64,000 nt of DNA from Roseivivax halotolerans. Its GTDB lineage: Bacteria; Pseudomonadota; Alphaproteobacteria; Rhodobacterales; Rhodobacteraceae. Location: the NCBI RefSeq assembly GCF_900115815.1, contig NZ_FOXV01000001.1, forward strand, positions 248,001-312,000, in the 5' to 3' direction. The notes under the pieces are model-generated. The model had not been told where the DNA came from, searched no databases, and saw only the letters and a program-made list of their open reading frames with translations. Position numbers and translations under genes: made by a program. The first letter of the stretch is position 1. Each line of letters opens with the position of its first letter. Below are positions 1-9,014 of the stretch, in pieces.

Positions 1-128
1 CGATGAAGCGCGGCGCGGACGCGGTTCTGACCGCACGCTCCTCGCGCGGCACAGCGACCGAGGATACGTTCTCGCTTCTGGGCTTCACCGCCGCGGTCGA
101 GGATGCGGAGCGCCGCTGCACGAGCTGA
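1..128 (+). CDS. Invasion-associated locus B (IalB) family protein, C-terminal fragment
   Basis: Only the last 41 codons of a rightward gene are inside the window, ending in TGA at 126-128. The frame reads an RGTATEDTFSLLGF-like segment followed by a short Cys-containing tail. This matches the C-terminal end of IalB family proteins, small secreted or periplasmic proteins common in Rhodobacterales, where they often sit next to rlmN as here. The signal peptide and core lie outside the window, so family assignment rests on this tail and on context. Function in these bacteria is not settled; no role should be inferred from the name. Confidence 0.6.
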   Translation, partial: MKRGADAVLTARSSRGTATEDTFSLLGFTAAVEDAERRCTS

Positions 129-254
129 TCGCTCCCGAGCCGCTCCTTCGAGACAAACATCGCAGCGCGTCGATTTTCTTTTGGAATCGGCGCGCTCTTC
201 CTATATCAGGCCCACTTTCGCACGTATCGCGCCCCTCGGGACCAAGAGACCGCC

Positions 255-1439
255 ATGACCTCGAACGCACCGATCACGCAGGACCTCGTCACCATCCCCC
301 GCAAGGCGGAGGAGGGCCCGCAGAATATCGTCGGAATGACGCGGATTGCGCTCCGTGATGCGCTGCTGGCCGTCGGAACACCTGAAAAGCAGGTGAAGAT
401 GCGTGTGAACCAGGTCTGGGCCTGGCTCTATCACTGGGGCGTGCGCGACTTCGAGGCGATGACGAACCTCTCCAAGGACTATCGTCGCCTTCTGACCGAG
501 AACTTCGCGATCCGGTTGCCCGAGGTGGTGTCCAAGACCGTGTCGATGGATGGCACGCGCAAGTATCTCGTGCGGATCGCCGGCGGCCACGAGGTCGAGA
601 TGGTCTACATCCCCGAAGAGGATCGCGGTACGCTCTGCATCTCGAGCCAGGTCGGCTGTACGCTGACATGCTCCTTTTGTCATACCGGCACGCAGAAGCT
701 GGTTCGCAACCTGACGTCGGCTGAGATCGTGGGGCAGATCATGCTGGCACGTGACGACCTTGACGAATGGCCCGCGCCTGGCACCGGCACAGGCGAGAAC
801 GGCCCGCGGCTCCTGTCGAACATCGTGCTGATGGGGATGGGCGAGCCGCTCTACAATTTCAACAACGTGCGCGATGCGATGAAGATCGCGATGGACGGCG
901 AAGGCATCGCCCTGTCCCGCCGCCGGATCACGCTGTCGACCTCGGGTGTCGTGCCCGAGATCGCCCGCTGCGCCGAGGAGATCGGCTGCCAGATGGCCGT
1001 CAGCTTCCACGCGACGACCGACGAGGTGCGCGACAAGCTCGTGCCGATCAACAAGCGCTGGAATATCGAGACTCTGCTGACCGCGCTCAAGGAATATCCG
1101 CGTCTGTCGAACTCTGAGCGGATCACTTTCGAATACGTGATGCTGAAGGACGTGAACGACAGCGATGCCGATGCGCGCCGCCTCGTGCAGCTCATCAAGG
1201 GCATTCCGGCAAAGATTAACCTGATCCCGTTCAACGAATGGCCCGGCGCGCCCTATGAGCGCTCTGATTGGAGCCGGATCGAGGCCTTCGCCGACATCGT
1301 CTACAAGGCCGGCTATGCCTCGCCGATCCGCACCCCGCGCGGAGAAGATATCATGGCGGCCTGCGGTCAGCTCAAATCCGCGACCGAGCGCGAGCGCAAG
1401 AGCCGCCGCGAGATCGAAGCCGAAGCCGCACGCGGATAG
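255..1439 (+). CDS. rlmN: Dual-specificity 23S rRNA (A2503)/tRNA (A37) C2-methyltransferase RlmN
   Basis: A 394-residue radical-SAM methyltransferase that methylates C2 of adenine in 23S rRNA (A2503) and some tRNAs (A37). The radical-SAM cluster motif CxxxCxxC is visible at C135, C139 and C142. C128 and C370 fall where E. coli RlmN has its mechanistic cysteines C118 and C355. Length is typical, with a slightly long basic C-terminal tail. The start at 255 lies 126 bases after the IalB stop; the upstream ribosome-binding sequence (AAGAG) is weak. A cytoplasmic housekeeping enzyme; identification is secure from motifs and length. Confidence 0.97.
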   Translation: MTSNAPITQDLVTIPRKAEEGPQNIVGMTRIALRDALLAVGTPEKQVKMRVNQVWAWLYHWGVRDFEAMTNLSKDYRRLLTENFAIRLPEVVSKTVSMDGTRKYLVRIAGGHEVEMVYIPEEDRGTLCISSQVGCTLTCSFCHTGTQKLVRNLTSAEIVGQIMLARDDLDEWPAPGTGTGENGPRLLSNIVLMGMGEPLYNFNNVRDAMKIAMDGEGIALSRRRITLSTSGVVPEIARCAEEIGCQMAVSFHATTDEVRDKLVPINKRWNIETLLTALKEYPRLSNSERITFEYVMLKDVNDSDADARRLVQLIKGIPAKINLIPFNEWPGAPYERSDWSRIEAFADIVYKAGYASPIRTPRGEDIMAACGQLKSATERERKSRREIEAEAARG

Positions 1440-1453
1440 GATCCGAGACGTTA

Positions 1454-1494
1454 TTGACGCAAGGGTAGCTCGGATGTAAATCATATTTACATCC
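1454..1494 (+). promoter_or_regulatory. Putative promoter with overlapping AT-rich inverted repeat
   Basis: A TTGACG hexamer at 1454-1459 is followed after 17 bases by a weak -10 (TAAATC). A perfect 10-bp inverted repeat, GGATGTAAAT / ATTTACATCC with a 3-base spacer, occupies 1472-1494 and overlaps that -10. It lies about 80 bases upstream of the DUF2306 gene. With no T-run it does not look like a terminator; an operator for an unknown repressor is the better reading. The promoter itself is weakly supported. Confidence 0.4.
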
Positions 1495-1572
1495 ACACTC
1501 GGTGTTACGCTTGCCGTTGAACCACGCCAACAAAAGTTCACCAGTCGCTCGGCGTCCTCGACCGGGGCAGAG

Positions 1573-1971
1573 ATGAACTTCGCCCCGCTCTGGGCAGACG
1601 GCCCCGTCATCTCCGTTCACGCCCTCGCAGCGCTGGCAGCTTTCGCGATCGGGGCGTCGCAATTCGCAATGCGGAAAGGCACTGCGCGCCATCGCTTTGT
1701 CGGATGGGTGTGGGTGAGCCTTATGGCGGTCGTTGCGCTATCCAGCTTCTGGATTCACGAGTTTCGCGTTTTCGGCCCGTTCAGCCCGATCCATATTCTG
1801 TCGATCTTAACGCTCGCGACGCTTGTCTATGCCGTGCGATCCGCGCGTGCGGGTCGGATCGCGGCACATAAATCCGCCATGACCTTCCTATTCCTGCTCG
1901 CCATCATGCTGACAGGCGCTTTCACGCTTCTGCCCGGCCGCACCATGCATGCGGTCCTGTTCGGCGGCTGA
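1573..1971 (+). CDS. DUF2306 family small membrane protein
   Basis: A 132-residue integral membrane protein with about four hydrophobic helices. The first runs from the N-terminus through VHALAALAAFAIGASQFA. A KGTARHRFVGWVWV loop follows, and further helices carry a HKSAMTFLFLLAIMLTGAF segment near the end. The conserved polar residues in loops (HR, H in IHILS, AHK) fit the DUF2306 family, whose biochemical role is unknown. The start has only a weak purine-rich site upstream. It is followed 67 bases later by a drug/metabolite transporter on the same strand and may be co-transcribed with it from the promoter region near 1454-1494. Confidence 0.75.
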   Translation: MNFAPLWADGPVISVHALAALAAFAIGASQFAMRKGTARHRFVGWVWVSLMAVVALSSFWIHEFRVFGPFSPIHILSILTLATLVYAVRSARAGRIAAHKSAMTFLFLLAIMLTGAFTLLPGRTMHAVLFGG

Positions 1972-2038
1972 ACCCGCCTCGAATTGCAGCTTTCTGCGGT
2001 GCCGGGTATGCCGCTCGCGAGGTTCGGAGGCAGGGCAG

Positions 2039-2929
2039 ATGACCGATACGCAGACCAAACGCGCCACGTTGATGGTGATCGCGGCGGGAACTCTCTGGGG
2101 GTTCTACTGGGTGCCGGTGCGTGCGCTCGACGCGGCGGGCCTGCCGGGCGCCTGGGGAACGGCGTTGATCGTCGCCATCGCGGCGCTGTCCCTCGTGCCA
2201 CACGCGATCCGGCAATTCGGCACCCTGCGCCGAGCGGACCGGGCGGCCCTTGCCTATATCGCGCTCGGCGGCGCAGGCTTCGTCCTCTACTCGGTCGGGC
2301 TCGTCTATGGCCGGATCGCGGTCATCATCCTTCTGTTTTTCCTGACTCCCGTCTGGTCGACGCTGATCGGGCGCGTCGTGATGGGATGGGCGACACCGCG
2401 CCTGCGGATCGCGGCCATCGTGACGGGAATACTGGGCCTCGGCATCATGCTCGGTGCGGGCGGGGGGCTGCCGGTCCCGCGCGGCATCGGCGAATGGATG
2501 GCCTTGCTGTCGGGCATCACCTGGGCAATCGCGACAATCGGCATCCGTGTGCGGCCAGCGGTTCCGCCCGGGCTGGCCTCCTTCGTGTTCGCAGCGGGTG
2601 CGACGCTCTGTGCGCTCGCGCTGGCGCCCTTCCTCTCCGGCTTGCCCACGCCGAACGACGCGCTTTTGCCGGCTTTGCCCTGGGCGGTGGCAGCGGGCAC
2701 GATCTGGTGGGCGGCCTGCATGGCGGGGCTGATGTGGGCGACAGTGCGCCTCGATCCGCCGCGCGTCGGGATCCTTTTGATGATCGAGGTGCTTGTCGGC
2801 ACGGCATCGGCGGCCTGGCTTGCCGGTGAGGTGCCATTACCCCAGGAGCTTGTCGGGGGCGCGCTCGTACTGATCGCCGGAATCCTCGAGGTCTGGCCCG
2901 TCCGCAAGCGCACTGTCGTGGCACATTAA
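2039..2929 (+). CDS. EamA family (DMT superfamily) transporter
   Basis: A 296-residue inner-membrane transporter of the drug/metabolite superfamily, built of two EamA repeats and about ten helices. The first helix carries the typical GTLWGFYWVPVRAL sequence. The second repeat starts at about residue 150 (GEWMALLSGITWAIATIG). The start at 2039 is chosen because GGAGG lies 8 bases upstream. An in-frame codon 30 residues earlier would add a non-membrane, Cys-rich stretch unlike the family. Substrate cannot be read from the sequence; members export amino acids, purines or other metabolites. It converges with the LysR gene to its right. Confidence 0.85.
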   Translation: MTDTQTKRATLMVIAAGTLWGFYWVPVRALDAAGLPGAWGTALIVAIAALSLVPHAIRQFGTLRRADRAALAYIALGGAGFVLYSVGLVYGRIAVIILLFFLTPVWSTLIGRVVMGWATPRLRIAAIVTGILGLGIMLGAGGGLPVPRGIGEWMALLSGITWAIATIGIRVRPAVPPGLASFVFAAGATLCALALAPFLSGLPTPNDALLPALPWAVAAGTIWWAACMAGLMWATVRLDPPRVGILLMIEVLVGTASAAWLAGEVPLPQELVGGALVLIAGILEVWPVRKRTVVAH

Positions 2930-2960
2930 AATGCCCCGATCACCCTGAGGCGACCGGGGC
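2930..2960 (-). terminator. Rho-independent terminator-like hairpin between convergent genes
   Basis: A 9-bp stem (GCCCCGGTC / GATCGGGGC, one G-U pair) occupies 2933-2960 in the gap between the converging EamA and LysR genes. On the minus strand it is followed by ATTTTAA, a short T-rich run. This makes it a plausible terminator for the LysR gene; it may also stop rightward transcription. Confidence 0.45.
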
Positions 2961-2990
2961 CAGTGTGCCTCGGAACAGGCATTCGGGAAT

Positions 2991-3896
2991 TTACCAGTCG
3001 GTCGGACCTTTCTCGGCGAACTCGTGCACGAGGAAGTCGATGAAGGCGCGCACCTTGGGCTGCGTGAAACGGCCCGGCGGATAGACCGCGTAGATGCCTT
3101 GCGTCTCTTGCGGCAGATCGGGGATCGCGTCTTCGACCAGGCCGGCGGCGAGTGCATCGCCGTAGAGGAAGGACGGCAGGTATGCGATGCCAAGGCCCGC
3201 GATGCAGGCATTGAGCAGCGACTGGCCGTCATTGACCGAGAGCCAGCCCGCTGTGCGGACCTGGCGCTTCTCACCGGAGGGCGCGGTCACTTTCCACACG
3301 TTGCCGGAGGATTGGTTGGAATAGTGCAGCAGCTTGTGATCGTTGAGATCGTCGATCCGCGTCGGGCGGCCGAACTTTTCGAAATAGGACGGGGAGGCGA
3401 TCATGCGCTTGGTGCATTCGGTCAGCTTGCGGGCACGCAGCGTCGAATCCTCCAGCTCCCCAATCCGCACTGCCATGTCGAAGCCTTCGGAGATCAGCTC
3501 CACGTAACGGTTGTTGAGGACCATGTTCACGGTGATGTCCGGGAACTCCGCAAGGAACTGCCCCAGGATCGGCGAGAGATGATTGACGCCGAAATCCGTG
3601 GCGACCGAGATCCGCAGAAGACCCGACGGCGCTGATTGCATCGACGTAACCAGCGCATCCGCCTCTCCGGCATCGTTCAACACGCGCCGGGCGCGGTCGT
3701 AATAGGCCAGACCGATCTCCGTGGGGCTGACCCGGCGGGTCGTTCGATTGAGGAGCCGTGCACCGAGGCGCGCCTCAAGCGAGGAGACGTGTTTGGAGAC
3801 GGCGGATTTGGAAATCCCCATCTTCTTGGCGGCATCGGTAAAGCCACCCTGATCCACCACGGTGGCAAAAGCCTCCATTTCGGTCAGCCGATCCAT
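2991..3896 (-). CDS. LysR family transcriptional regulator
   Basis: A 301-residue LysR-type regulator. An N-terminal winged helix-turn-helix spans residues 1-60 (GGFTDAAKKMGISKSAVSKHVSSLE region). It is followed by a LysR substrate-binding domain from about residue 90 (LRISVATDFGVNHLSPILGQF) to the end. An ATG at 3896 preceded by GAAGGAG sets the start and gives the family's usual length. The strong similarity of the helix-turn-helix to the AaeR/DsdC-like clade (MDRLTEMEAF...) is generic. No target is evident: the gene converges with the EamA transporter and lies downstream of the DJ-1 gene on the same strand, separated by a terminator. Confidence 0.9.
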   Translation of the reverse strand: MDRLTEMEAFATVVDQGGFTDAAKKMGISKSAVSKHVSSLEARLGARLLNRTTRRVSPTEIGLAYYDRARRVLNDAGEADALVTSMQSAPSGLLRISVATDFGVNHLSPILGQFLAEFPDITVNMVLNNRYVELISEGFDMAVRIGELEDSTLRARKLTECTKRMIASPSYFEKFGRPTRIDDLNDHKLLHYSNQSSGNVWKVTAPSGEKRQVRTAGWLSVNDGQSLLNACIAGLGIAYLPSFLYGDALAAGLVEDAIPDLPQETQGIYAVYPPGRFTQPKVRAFIDFLVHEFAEKGPTDW

Positions 3897-4080
3897 TGAC
3901 CGCTCCTTCGCGTCGTTATTCGTCTCCTTTGGGTATCGCGGCCAAGTTGGGCACAATCGCGGCACCCCGCAGACAATTGGAAGGTAATTGTCCGCTCTGT
4001 TTGAGACTTGGAAACGCTGGCGCACTGCGACGGACATACTCGCGAGGCCTGACCGTGTGTCAGCGGCATCTCTGTGCATG

Positions 4081-4114
4081 AAAAAGCCCCCTCGGCTGAA
4101 CCGAGAGGGCTTTG
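4081..4114 (-). terminator. Rho-independent terminator of the DJ-1/PfpI gene
   Basis: A 13-bp stem (AAAGCCCTCTCGG / CCGAGGGGGCTTT with one mismatch) has a 5-base loop and is followed by TTTTT on the minus strand, 20 bases after the DJ-1 gene stop. It also separates that gene from the LysR gene downstream. Confidence 0.8.
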
Positions 4115-4133
4115 CCTTTAAAAGATCACGCGA

Positions 4134-4694
4134 TTACGCCGCCTTGCGCGCATGCGTGCCTTCTTCGATCTCCTCGACGATCTTGGCGACGAAGGCGTCG
4201 AGATCGTTCGGGTTGCGGCTTGTGACGATGCCCTCGTCGGCGACAACGGTCTCATCGACCCAGTGCGCGCCGGCATTCGCGACATCCGTTTTCACCGACG
4301 GATAGGACGTCGCCTTGCGGCCGTTCAGGATACCCGCCTCGACGAGAACCCAAGGCGCGTGGCAGATCGCGGCGATCGGCTTGCCAGCCTGGTAGAAGCT
4401 TTTCACGGTTGCGATCACTTCGTCCTGAACGCGCAGGATGTCGGGGTTGATCTGGCCGCCCGGAATGACAAGCGCGTCGTAATCGGACGGGTCGATATCG
4501 CCGAGCGCGGCGTCGGCGGGCACGGTCTGGCCCCAGTCGTCGCCGTCCCAGCCCTTGATATCCTTGCCGTCGAGGCTGGCGACATGAAGCGTGGCGCCAT
4601 GTTCGCGCAGCTTGTCGCGCGGCACTTCAAGTTCGGATTGTTCGAAGCCGTGGGTCGCAATGAGAAGGATCTTTGCGTCGGATATGGCAGGCAT
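4134..4694 (-). CDS. DJ-1/PfpI family protein (type 1 glutamine amidotransferase fold)
   Basis: A 186-residue single-domain DJ-1/PfpI protein. It begins [17 protein letters not shown] and contains the nucleophile-elbow motif AAICHAPW at about residue 110, with Cys followed by His as in PfpI/YhbO-type proteins. The glutamate in the GFEQSE segment fits the usual Glu-Cys-His arrangement. The ATG at 4694 gives the family length; there is a GGGCC-type sequence but no strong ribosome-binding site. Family members act as stress chaperones, glyoxalases or peptidases, and the exact activity cannot be read here. A terminator follows at 4081-4114. Confidence 0.88.
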   Translation of the reverse strand: MPAISDAKILLIATHGFEQSELEVPRDKLREHGATLHVASLDGKDIKGWDGDDWGQTVPADAALGDIDPSDYDALVIPGGQINPDILRVQDEVIATVKSFYQAGKPIAAICHAPWVLVEAGILNGRKATSYPSVKTDVANAGAHWVDETVVADEGIVTSRNPNDLDAFVAKIVEEIEEGTHARKAA

Positions 4695-4865
4695 GATGTG
4701 GCCCTTTCGTTTTACTGTGAGGCTCCGGTAGCTGACCGAAGCATTTGCCGACAGAACGCCCTGCCGCGCGGCGCGTTCCCTGGATTGCCGCTCTCTCGGA
4801 TAAGTGACCGCCGCGGCTTGCACCGGCTTGACGGGAGAGCGGGGCCGCGCCAAACCCCGGCTGTC

Positions 4866-5324
4866 ATGGCAGAGCTTTTCGCATTCACCGACGGCGCGTG
4901 TTCCGGCAATCCCGGCCCGGGAGGCTGGGGCGTCCTTCTGCAGGCCAAGGACGGCGAGAGCGTGGCGAAGGAGCGCGAGCTCTCGGGCGGCGAAAGCGGC
5001 ACCACGAATAACCGGATGGAGCTGCTGGCGGCGATCAACGCGCTCGAAAGTCTCTCGCGTCCATCCCGGATCACCATCGTCACCGACAGCGCCTACGTGA
5101 AGAACGGCGTCACCGGCTGGATTCACGGCTGGAAACGGAACGGCTGGAAAACCGCCGCCAAGAAGCCCGTGAAGAACGTGGAGCTTTGGCAGCGGCTCGA
5201 CGAGGCGCAGAAGCGCCACGATGTGAGCTGGGAATGGGTCAAAGGCCATGCCGGCCATCCCGAAAACGAGCGGGCGGACGAGCTGGCCCGTTCTGGGATG
5301 GCCCCGTTCAAGCCGTCGAAATGA
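4866..5324 (+). CDS. rnhA: Ribonuclease HI
   Basis: A 152-residue RNase HI, which cuts RNA in RNA-DNA hybrids. The catalytic acidic residues are visible in [18 protein letters not shown] (Asp9), NNRMELLA (Glu), TIVTDSAYV (Asp) and the C-terminal NERADELA (Asp). The basic handle region [15 protein letters not shown] is present. Length matches E. coli RnhA (155). The ATG at 4866 precedes the first strand of the fold. Its stop overlaps the start of the next membrane-protein gene (ATGA), implying translational coupling. Confidence 0.97.
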   Translation: MAELFAFTDGACSGNPGPGGWGVLLQAKDGESVAKERELSGGESGTTNNRMELLAAINALESLSRPSRITIVTDSAYVKNGVTGWIHGWKRNGWKTAAKKPVKNVELWQRLDEAQKRHDVSWEWVKGHAGHPENERADELARSGMAPFKPSK

Positions 5325-5947
5325 CGCTCTTTACGCTTCTCGATTACGCCGCCGTGCTGGTCTTTGCCGCGACAGGGGCGCTGACGGCAAGCCGCGCGCA
5401 GCTGGACGTGGTGGGCTTTGTCTTTCTCGGCGCGTTGACTGGGCTCGGGGGCGGGACGGTGCGAGACTTGCTGCTCGACCGCAATCCGGTCTTCTGGATC
5501 GCCGATCCGTTCTATCTTGCCGTTGCCTCGCTCTCGGCTCTCGCGATCTTTTTCGTGGCGCACCGGCTCGAAAGTCGGCTCGTGACCCTGCGCTGGCTCG
5601 ATGGTGCGGCTCTCGCCGTGGCTGCTGCGGCGGGCTCGGGGATTGCCTTCGAGGCCGGGCAGCCCGCGCCGGTGGTGGTGGTCATGGGCATGGCCACCGG
5701 CTGCCTTGGCGGGCTGATGCGCGATGTCGTTGCCAATGACGTGCCCGTCGTGCTGAGCCAGGGCGAGCTATACGTGACCTGTGCGCTCGCCGGGTCGCTG
5801 GCGACGCTCGCCGCGCATTGGCTGGGCTTCGGGGATGCGATCGCGGCGCTGGCCTGCGCGCTCGTGACCTTCACGCTCCGGGCCGGAACGCTGGCACGGG
5901 GCTGGAGCCTGCCGACCTACAAGTCGCGGCCGCCTCGGGGGAAGTAG
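5321..5947 (+). CDS. TRIC-type cation channel family protein (YicG/UPF0126)
   Basis: A 208-residue membrane protein with about seven helices and two glycine-rich repeats of the UPF0126/TRIC type. The first contains [18 protein letters not shown] and the second [18 protein letters not shown]; the Gly-rich GGxxRDxL pattern in both is the family signature. Prokaryotic TRIC homologues form trimeric potassium-permeable channels. The ATG at 5321 overlaps the rnhA stop (ATGA), so the two genes are likely translated together, though no functional link is known. A short positively charged tail (KSRPPRGK) ends the protein in the cytoplasm. Confidence 0.88.
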   Translation: MTLFTLLDYAAVLVFAATGALTASRAQLDVVGFVFLGALTGLGGGTVRDLLLDRNPVFWIADPFYLAVASLSALAIFFVAHRLESRLVTLRWLDGAALAVAAAAGSGIAFEAGQPAPVVVVMGMATGCLGGLMRDVVANDVPVVLSQGELYVTCALAGSLATLAAHWLGFGDAIAALACALVTFTLRAGTLARGWSLPTYKSRPPRGK

Positions 5948-5985
5948 GCAAGGTCTTCTAGTCCAGCACATCCGCGCAGGTGTCG

Positions 5986-6852
5986 CTAAAGCGTCAAGAG
6001 CCGCCCATCTTCGGCGACGCAGGTGATCCGGCTGAGCCCCGCCTCCGTCTTGAGCCGCCCAAGCGCGTGCTGATCCATGAACACCGCCGCCGTCGAGAGC
6101 GCGTCAGCCCTTACCGCGCGATCCGCCTCGATGCTGACCGTCGACCAGACGGGCCGCTCCTTACGCGGGCCGAGGATATGCGCTCCGCCGCCGAGCGCCA
6201 TCGCGCCCGGGCTCGACGTGGCGATCGCGCCACCCGTCAGCGTCCGCTGGCCGAGAAAGCCCTGCACAGGGTCTTCGAGCCCAAGCCGGAACGGCCCGCC
6301 AAGAGCCCGCGTCTCGCCAATGTCGATGAGTGCATGGGTGAAGCCGCGCGCAGCAAGCCGGTCGGTGACAAGATCGGTCGCAAAGCCTTGCGCGATCCCG
6401 TTGAAGGTCAGCGCCTGTCCAGGTCCGAGGCGGATCGCACCTGCACGCCGCACCTTGTCCCACCCGATAAGGCTGCGTGCGCTCTGGGCATCGTGGCCCT
6501 CCGCCAGCGCCCGCCAGAGCGGCTGAACGGTCGGATCGAAGAGCCCACCCGAAAGCCGGTGCGCGGTGTCCGCCTCCGTCATGAGTGCGGCGAAGGCGGA
6601 CGACGGGTCCAGATGCCCCGCGGCGTTCAACCGTGAGAGCGCGCTGTTCGGACGATAGAGCGAGAACTCCGCTTCCACCTCCTCGAGCCATCCGGGAATT
6701 GCCGCGAGCGCCGCGTCGACGTCGGGCCGTGGCCCCGAAAGCGCGACCGACACCTCCGCCCCAAGTGCCCGCCCGCGCCATGTCTGAGCGACCGCGAAAC
6801 TCGGGGCGCAAGCGAAGGCGGCAGCCAGGGTAAGAAACCGCCGCCGCTTCAT
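5986..6852 (-). CDS. FAD:protein FMN transferase (ApbE family; NosX/NirX-like)
   Basis: A 288-residue exported flavinyltransferase. The N-terminus MKRRRFLTLAAAFACAP has the look of a twin-arginine or Sec signal. The body carries ApbE landmarks: YRPNSALSRLN early, GLFDPTVQPLW, and LIDIGETRALGG near residue 195. It transfers FMN from FAD to a threonine of a partner flavoprotein in the periplasm. Its start overlaps the stop of the NosR-like gene (ATGA), so that protein is the obvious target; in nos or nir clusters this role belongs to NosX or NirX. Symbol left open because no reductase gene accompanies the pair. Confidence 0.9.
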   Translation of the reverse strand: MKRRRFLTLAAAFACAPSFAVAQTWRGRALGAEVSVALSGPRPDVDAALAAIPGWLEEVEAEFSLYRPNSALSRLNAAGHLDPSSAFAALMTEADTAHRLSGGLFDPTVQPLWRALAEGHDAQSARSLIGWDKVRRAGAIRLGPGQALTFNGIAQGFATDLVTDRLAARGFTHALIDIGETRALGGPFRLGLEDPVQGFLGQRTLTGGAIATSSPGAMALGGGAHILGPRKERPVWSTVSIEADRAVRADALSTAAVFMDQHALGRLKTEAGLSRITCVAEDGRLLTL

Positions 6853-8960
6853 TCCGCCGGCACCGTGTTGGGATGACCCGTCACGCGCGGGCGGCGCTTT
6901 TCGGCCCGGCCCTTCAGCACAAGCGGCACGCAGCGCGTCTCATCGTCGTGGATCGACACGCAATCGAGGCATTGGAAACACTCGGCGTAATCGATCTTCC
7001 CCGACTTCTCGATGGCGCCGTACTGGCACTCCACCCGGCAGAGCTGGCAGGGCGAGCCGCATTCCACGCGCCTCGGGATCCAGCGGCGTAGGCGCAGCGC
7101 CCCGCCGATCGCCATGAGCGCGCCGAGCGGGCAGACATAGCGGCAGAACCCCTTGAACAGCATCATGCCAAGCAGAAGCCAGAAGATCGCATAGGCCGCG
7201 TAATACCATTCGCGCAGGAAGAACGTGGTGATGGCTGTCTTGAACGGCTCTACCTCGGCGGCCTTGTCCATATGCTGCGGCAGCCAGAGCGTCACCGCCA
7301 CGAGCGCCGCCAACACGACATATTTCAACCATTTCAGCCGCGCATCCCAGCGAGCGGGCATTTCGATCTGCGGGATGCGAAGCAGGCGGCCGAGATGGTG
7401 CGCGAATTCCTGCATTGCGCCGAATGGGCAGAGCCAGCCGCAGAACAGCCCCCTGCCCCAGAGCACGAAGCCGAGGATCGTCGCCCCCCAGATCGCGAGC
7501 GAGAACGGATCGTAGAGCAGGAAGTTGAAGGAGCCGCCCGCCAGCGTCGATTGCAGCGTCGCGAGCGGCGTCACGATGGACAGCTGCCCTTGCCCCCACC
7601 AGCCGATAAAGCCCAGAACCGCTGCGAGAACGCCGAGGCGGATTGGCGTGAAGGCGGAAAGCCCCGCCAGCCGCGCCTGACCGAACAGCAGCGCCGACAG
7701 CATCACGCCCAGCATCGCGCCGAGGATGATCAGATCGCCCTGGCGGTTGTAGATCGCCTCGAGCCATTGCGGTAGCCGTTCGACCTGGCCCGGCCGGGTG
7801 AAGAAGCGCTCGGGCGTTGCATGGGTCAGCGACAGCTCGGCCGAGCCGATTTCGGGCTGGAACATGCCGTGCTCACGCACTGCCTGGACGCTGAGCGTCC
7901 ATTCGGACGCCGGATCGAAGCCGAGGCGGCGGTCCGTCCGCAGGATAAGCGCGCGACCATCTTTCAGCTCTTCGGGCACGTCTTCGGCCAGCCCGACATA
8001 GAGATCGGCGTCCCTGAGCGCGACGGGCAGTCCTCCTTGCTCGGCCGAGATCCAGTCTGGCGAGGTGTTGCGGACGAAATCCTCCGAGACGAGCCCGTGC
8101 CGTGCGGTCTCGACGACAAGAATCGGCTCATCGGTCTGCGAGATTTCCATGAAGCGCCGCAGATCGGCGAAGGTATCCCCGTCAAGCACCGCCCGCGCGA
8201 CGGACGGCGGACCAAGATCGACGACCCAGAGATCGAGGTAGGTCTCTTCGGGGTAGTCGGTGGCATCTGGGTCGTCATCGGCCCAGACTGTCCCTGCGAA
8301 ACGGTCATCGATCTCGGCATTGCTCACCCGCAAGTGGCCGACAAGGCCCTCGTCGACCAATGCCTGCCAATCGAGATCTTCGCTGTAGTCAGGATCGGGA
8401 TGTGCGGGCGGGCCTGCCGAAATGCCCTGCATCTTCTCGCGCGCGACCTGCAGCGTCGCGGCCAGCACCGATTCATGCGCGATCCGTACGCTCGCTGTCG
8501 CCTTGGTCACACCATCCAGATAAACGAGGCTGCCTCCGGCGCCTCCCCCGCCATACGGCGTGCCGACCACAAGGCTTTCCGAGATGGAATGGCCTTCATA
8601 TTGCTCGAAGAATGCGTGAAACGGCGCTTGCCCAAGCCCCGAGACGAAGATCGGCTCGTTATGATCGAGGAGCCGTACGGAGATGAAGCGCCCCTCGAGA
8701 TCGAGCACCACAAGCACATTGATCGGAGCGCCCGAAAAGCCCGGTAGCGGGGCGAGCGGCTCTGTTTCGAACACGTAGCCCGAGTGTTGACCGCCGGAAT
8801 TCAGAAGTTCGTAGACACCGTCTTCACTGATCCGCTCGCCAAGGCTCATCGGCGCGATGATCTTCTCGGCGATGCGGTCCCGATCGGACGGCTCCGCCGT
8901 GGCCTGAAACGACAGGCTCAGCCACGCAAGCGCAGCCAATATGACGCGCAATCCTCCCAT
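6849..8960 (-). CDS. NosR/NirI family flavo-iron-sulfur membrane protein
   Basis: A 703-residue protein with the NosR/NirI layout. A signal peptide (residues 1-22) precedes a periplasmic FMN-binding domain with a DGVTKAT flavinylation motif (likely FMN on Thr155). A helical membrane domain follows from about residue 410, with cytoplasmic CxxxCP motifs (CGWLCPFG, CRYVCPLG). A C-terminal ferredoxin-like region carries two Cys clusters (CGSPCQLCRVEC and CFQCLDC). NosR passes electrons to nitrous oxide reductase maturation or activity, and NirI supports nitrite reductase. Neither reductase is nearby, so the electron acceptor is unknown. No clear ribosome-binding site precedes the ATG at 8960. Confidence 0.88.
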   Translation of the reverse strand: MGGLRVILAALAWLSLSFQATAEPSDRDRIAEKIIAPMSLGERISEDGVYELLNSGGQHSGYVFETEPLAPLPGFSGAPINVLVVLDLEGRFISVRLLDHNEPIFVSGLGQAPFHAFFEQYEGHSISESLVVGTPYGGGGAGGSLVYLDGVTKATASVRIAHESVLAATLQVAREKMQGISAGPPAHPDPDYSEDLDWQALVDEGLVGHLRVSNAEIDDRFAGTVWADDDPDATDYPEETYLDLWVVDLGPPSVARAVLDGDTFADLRRFMEISQTDEPILVVETARHGLVSEDFVRNTSPDWISAEQGGLPVALRDADLYVGLAEDVPEELKDGRALILRTDRRLGFDPASEWTLSVQAVREHGMFQPEIGSAELSLTHATPERFFTRPGQVERLPQWLEAIYNRQGDLIILGAMLGVMLSALLFGQARLAGLSAFTPIRLGVLAAVLGFIGWWGQGQLSIVTPLATLQSTLAGGSFNFLLYDPFSLAIWGATILGFVLWGRGLFCGWLCPFGAMQEFAHHLGRLLRIPQIEMPARWDARLKWLKYVVLAALVAVTLWLPQHMDKAAEVEPFKTAITTFFLREWYYAAYAIFWLLLGMMLFKGFCRYVCPLGALMAIGGALRLRRWIPRRVECGSPCQLCRVECQYGAIEKSGKIDYAECFQCLDCVSIHDDETRCVPLVLKGRAEKRRPRVTGHPNTVPAE

Positions 8961-9014
8961 TGGGCCGACACTAAGGCGGGCCGGTCGGCCGCCATATGCG
9001 ACCTTGGTGCGCCC

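Noticed and set aside
201..1610. A 469-codon open frame on the minus strand across rlmN
   Set aside because: It mirrors rlmN in the opposite frame, shows no domain, and rlmN is certain; long antisense frames are expected in GC-rich DNA.
4134..5258. A DJ-1-like protein of 374 residues with a long N-terminal extension
   Set aside because: The extension is the antisense of rnhA; the start at 4694 gives the normal family length.
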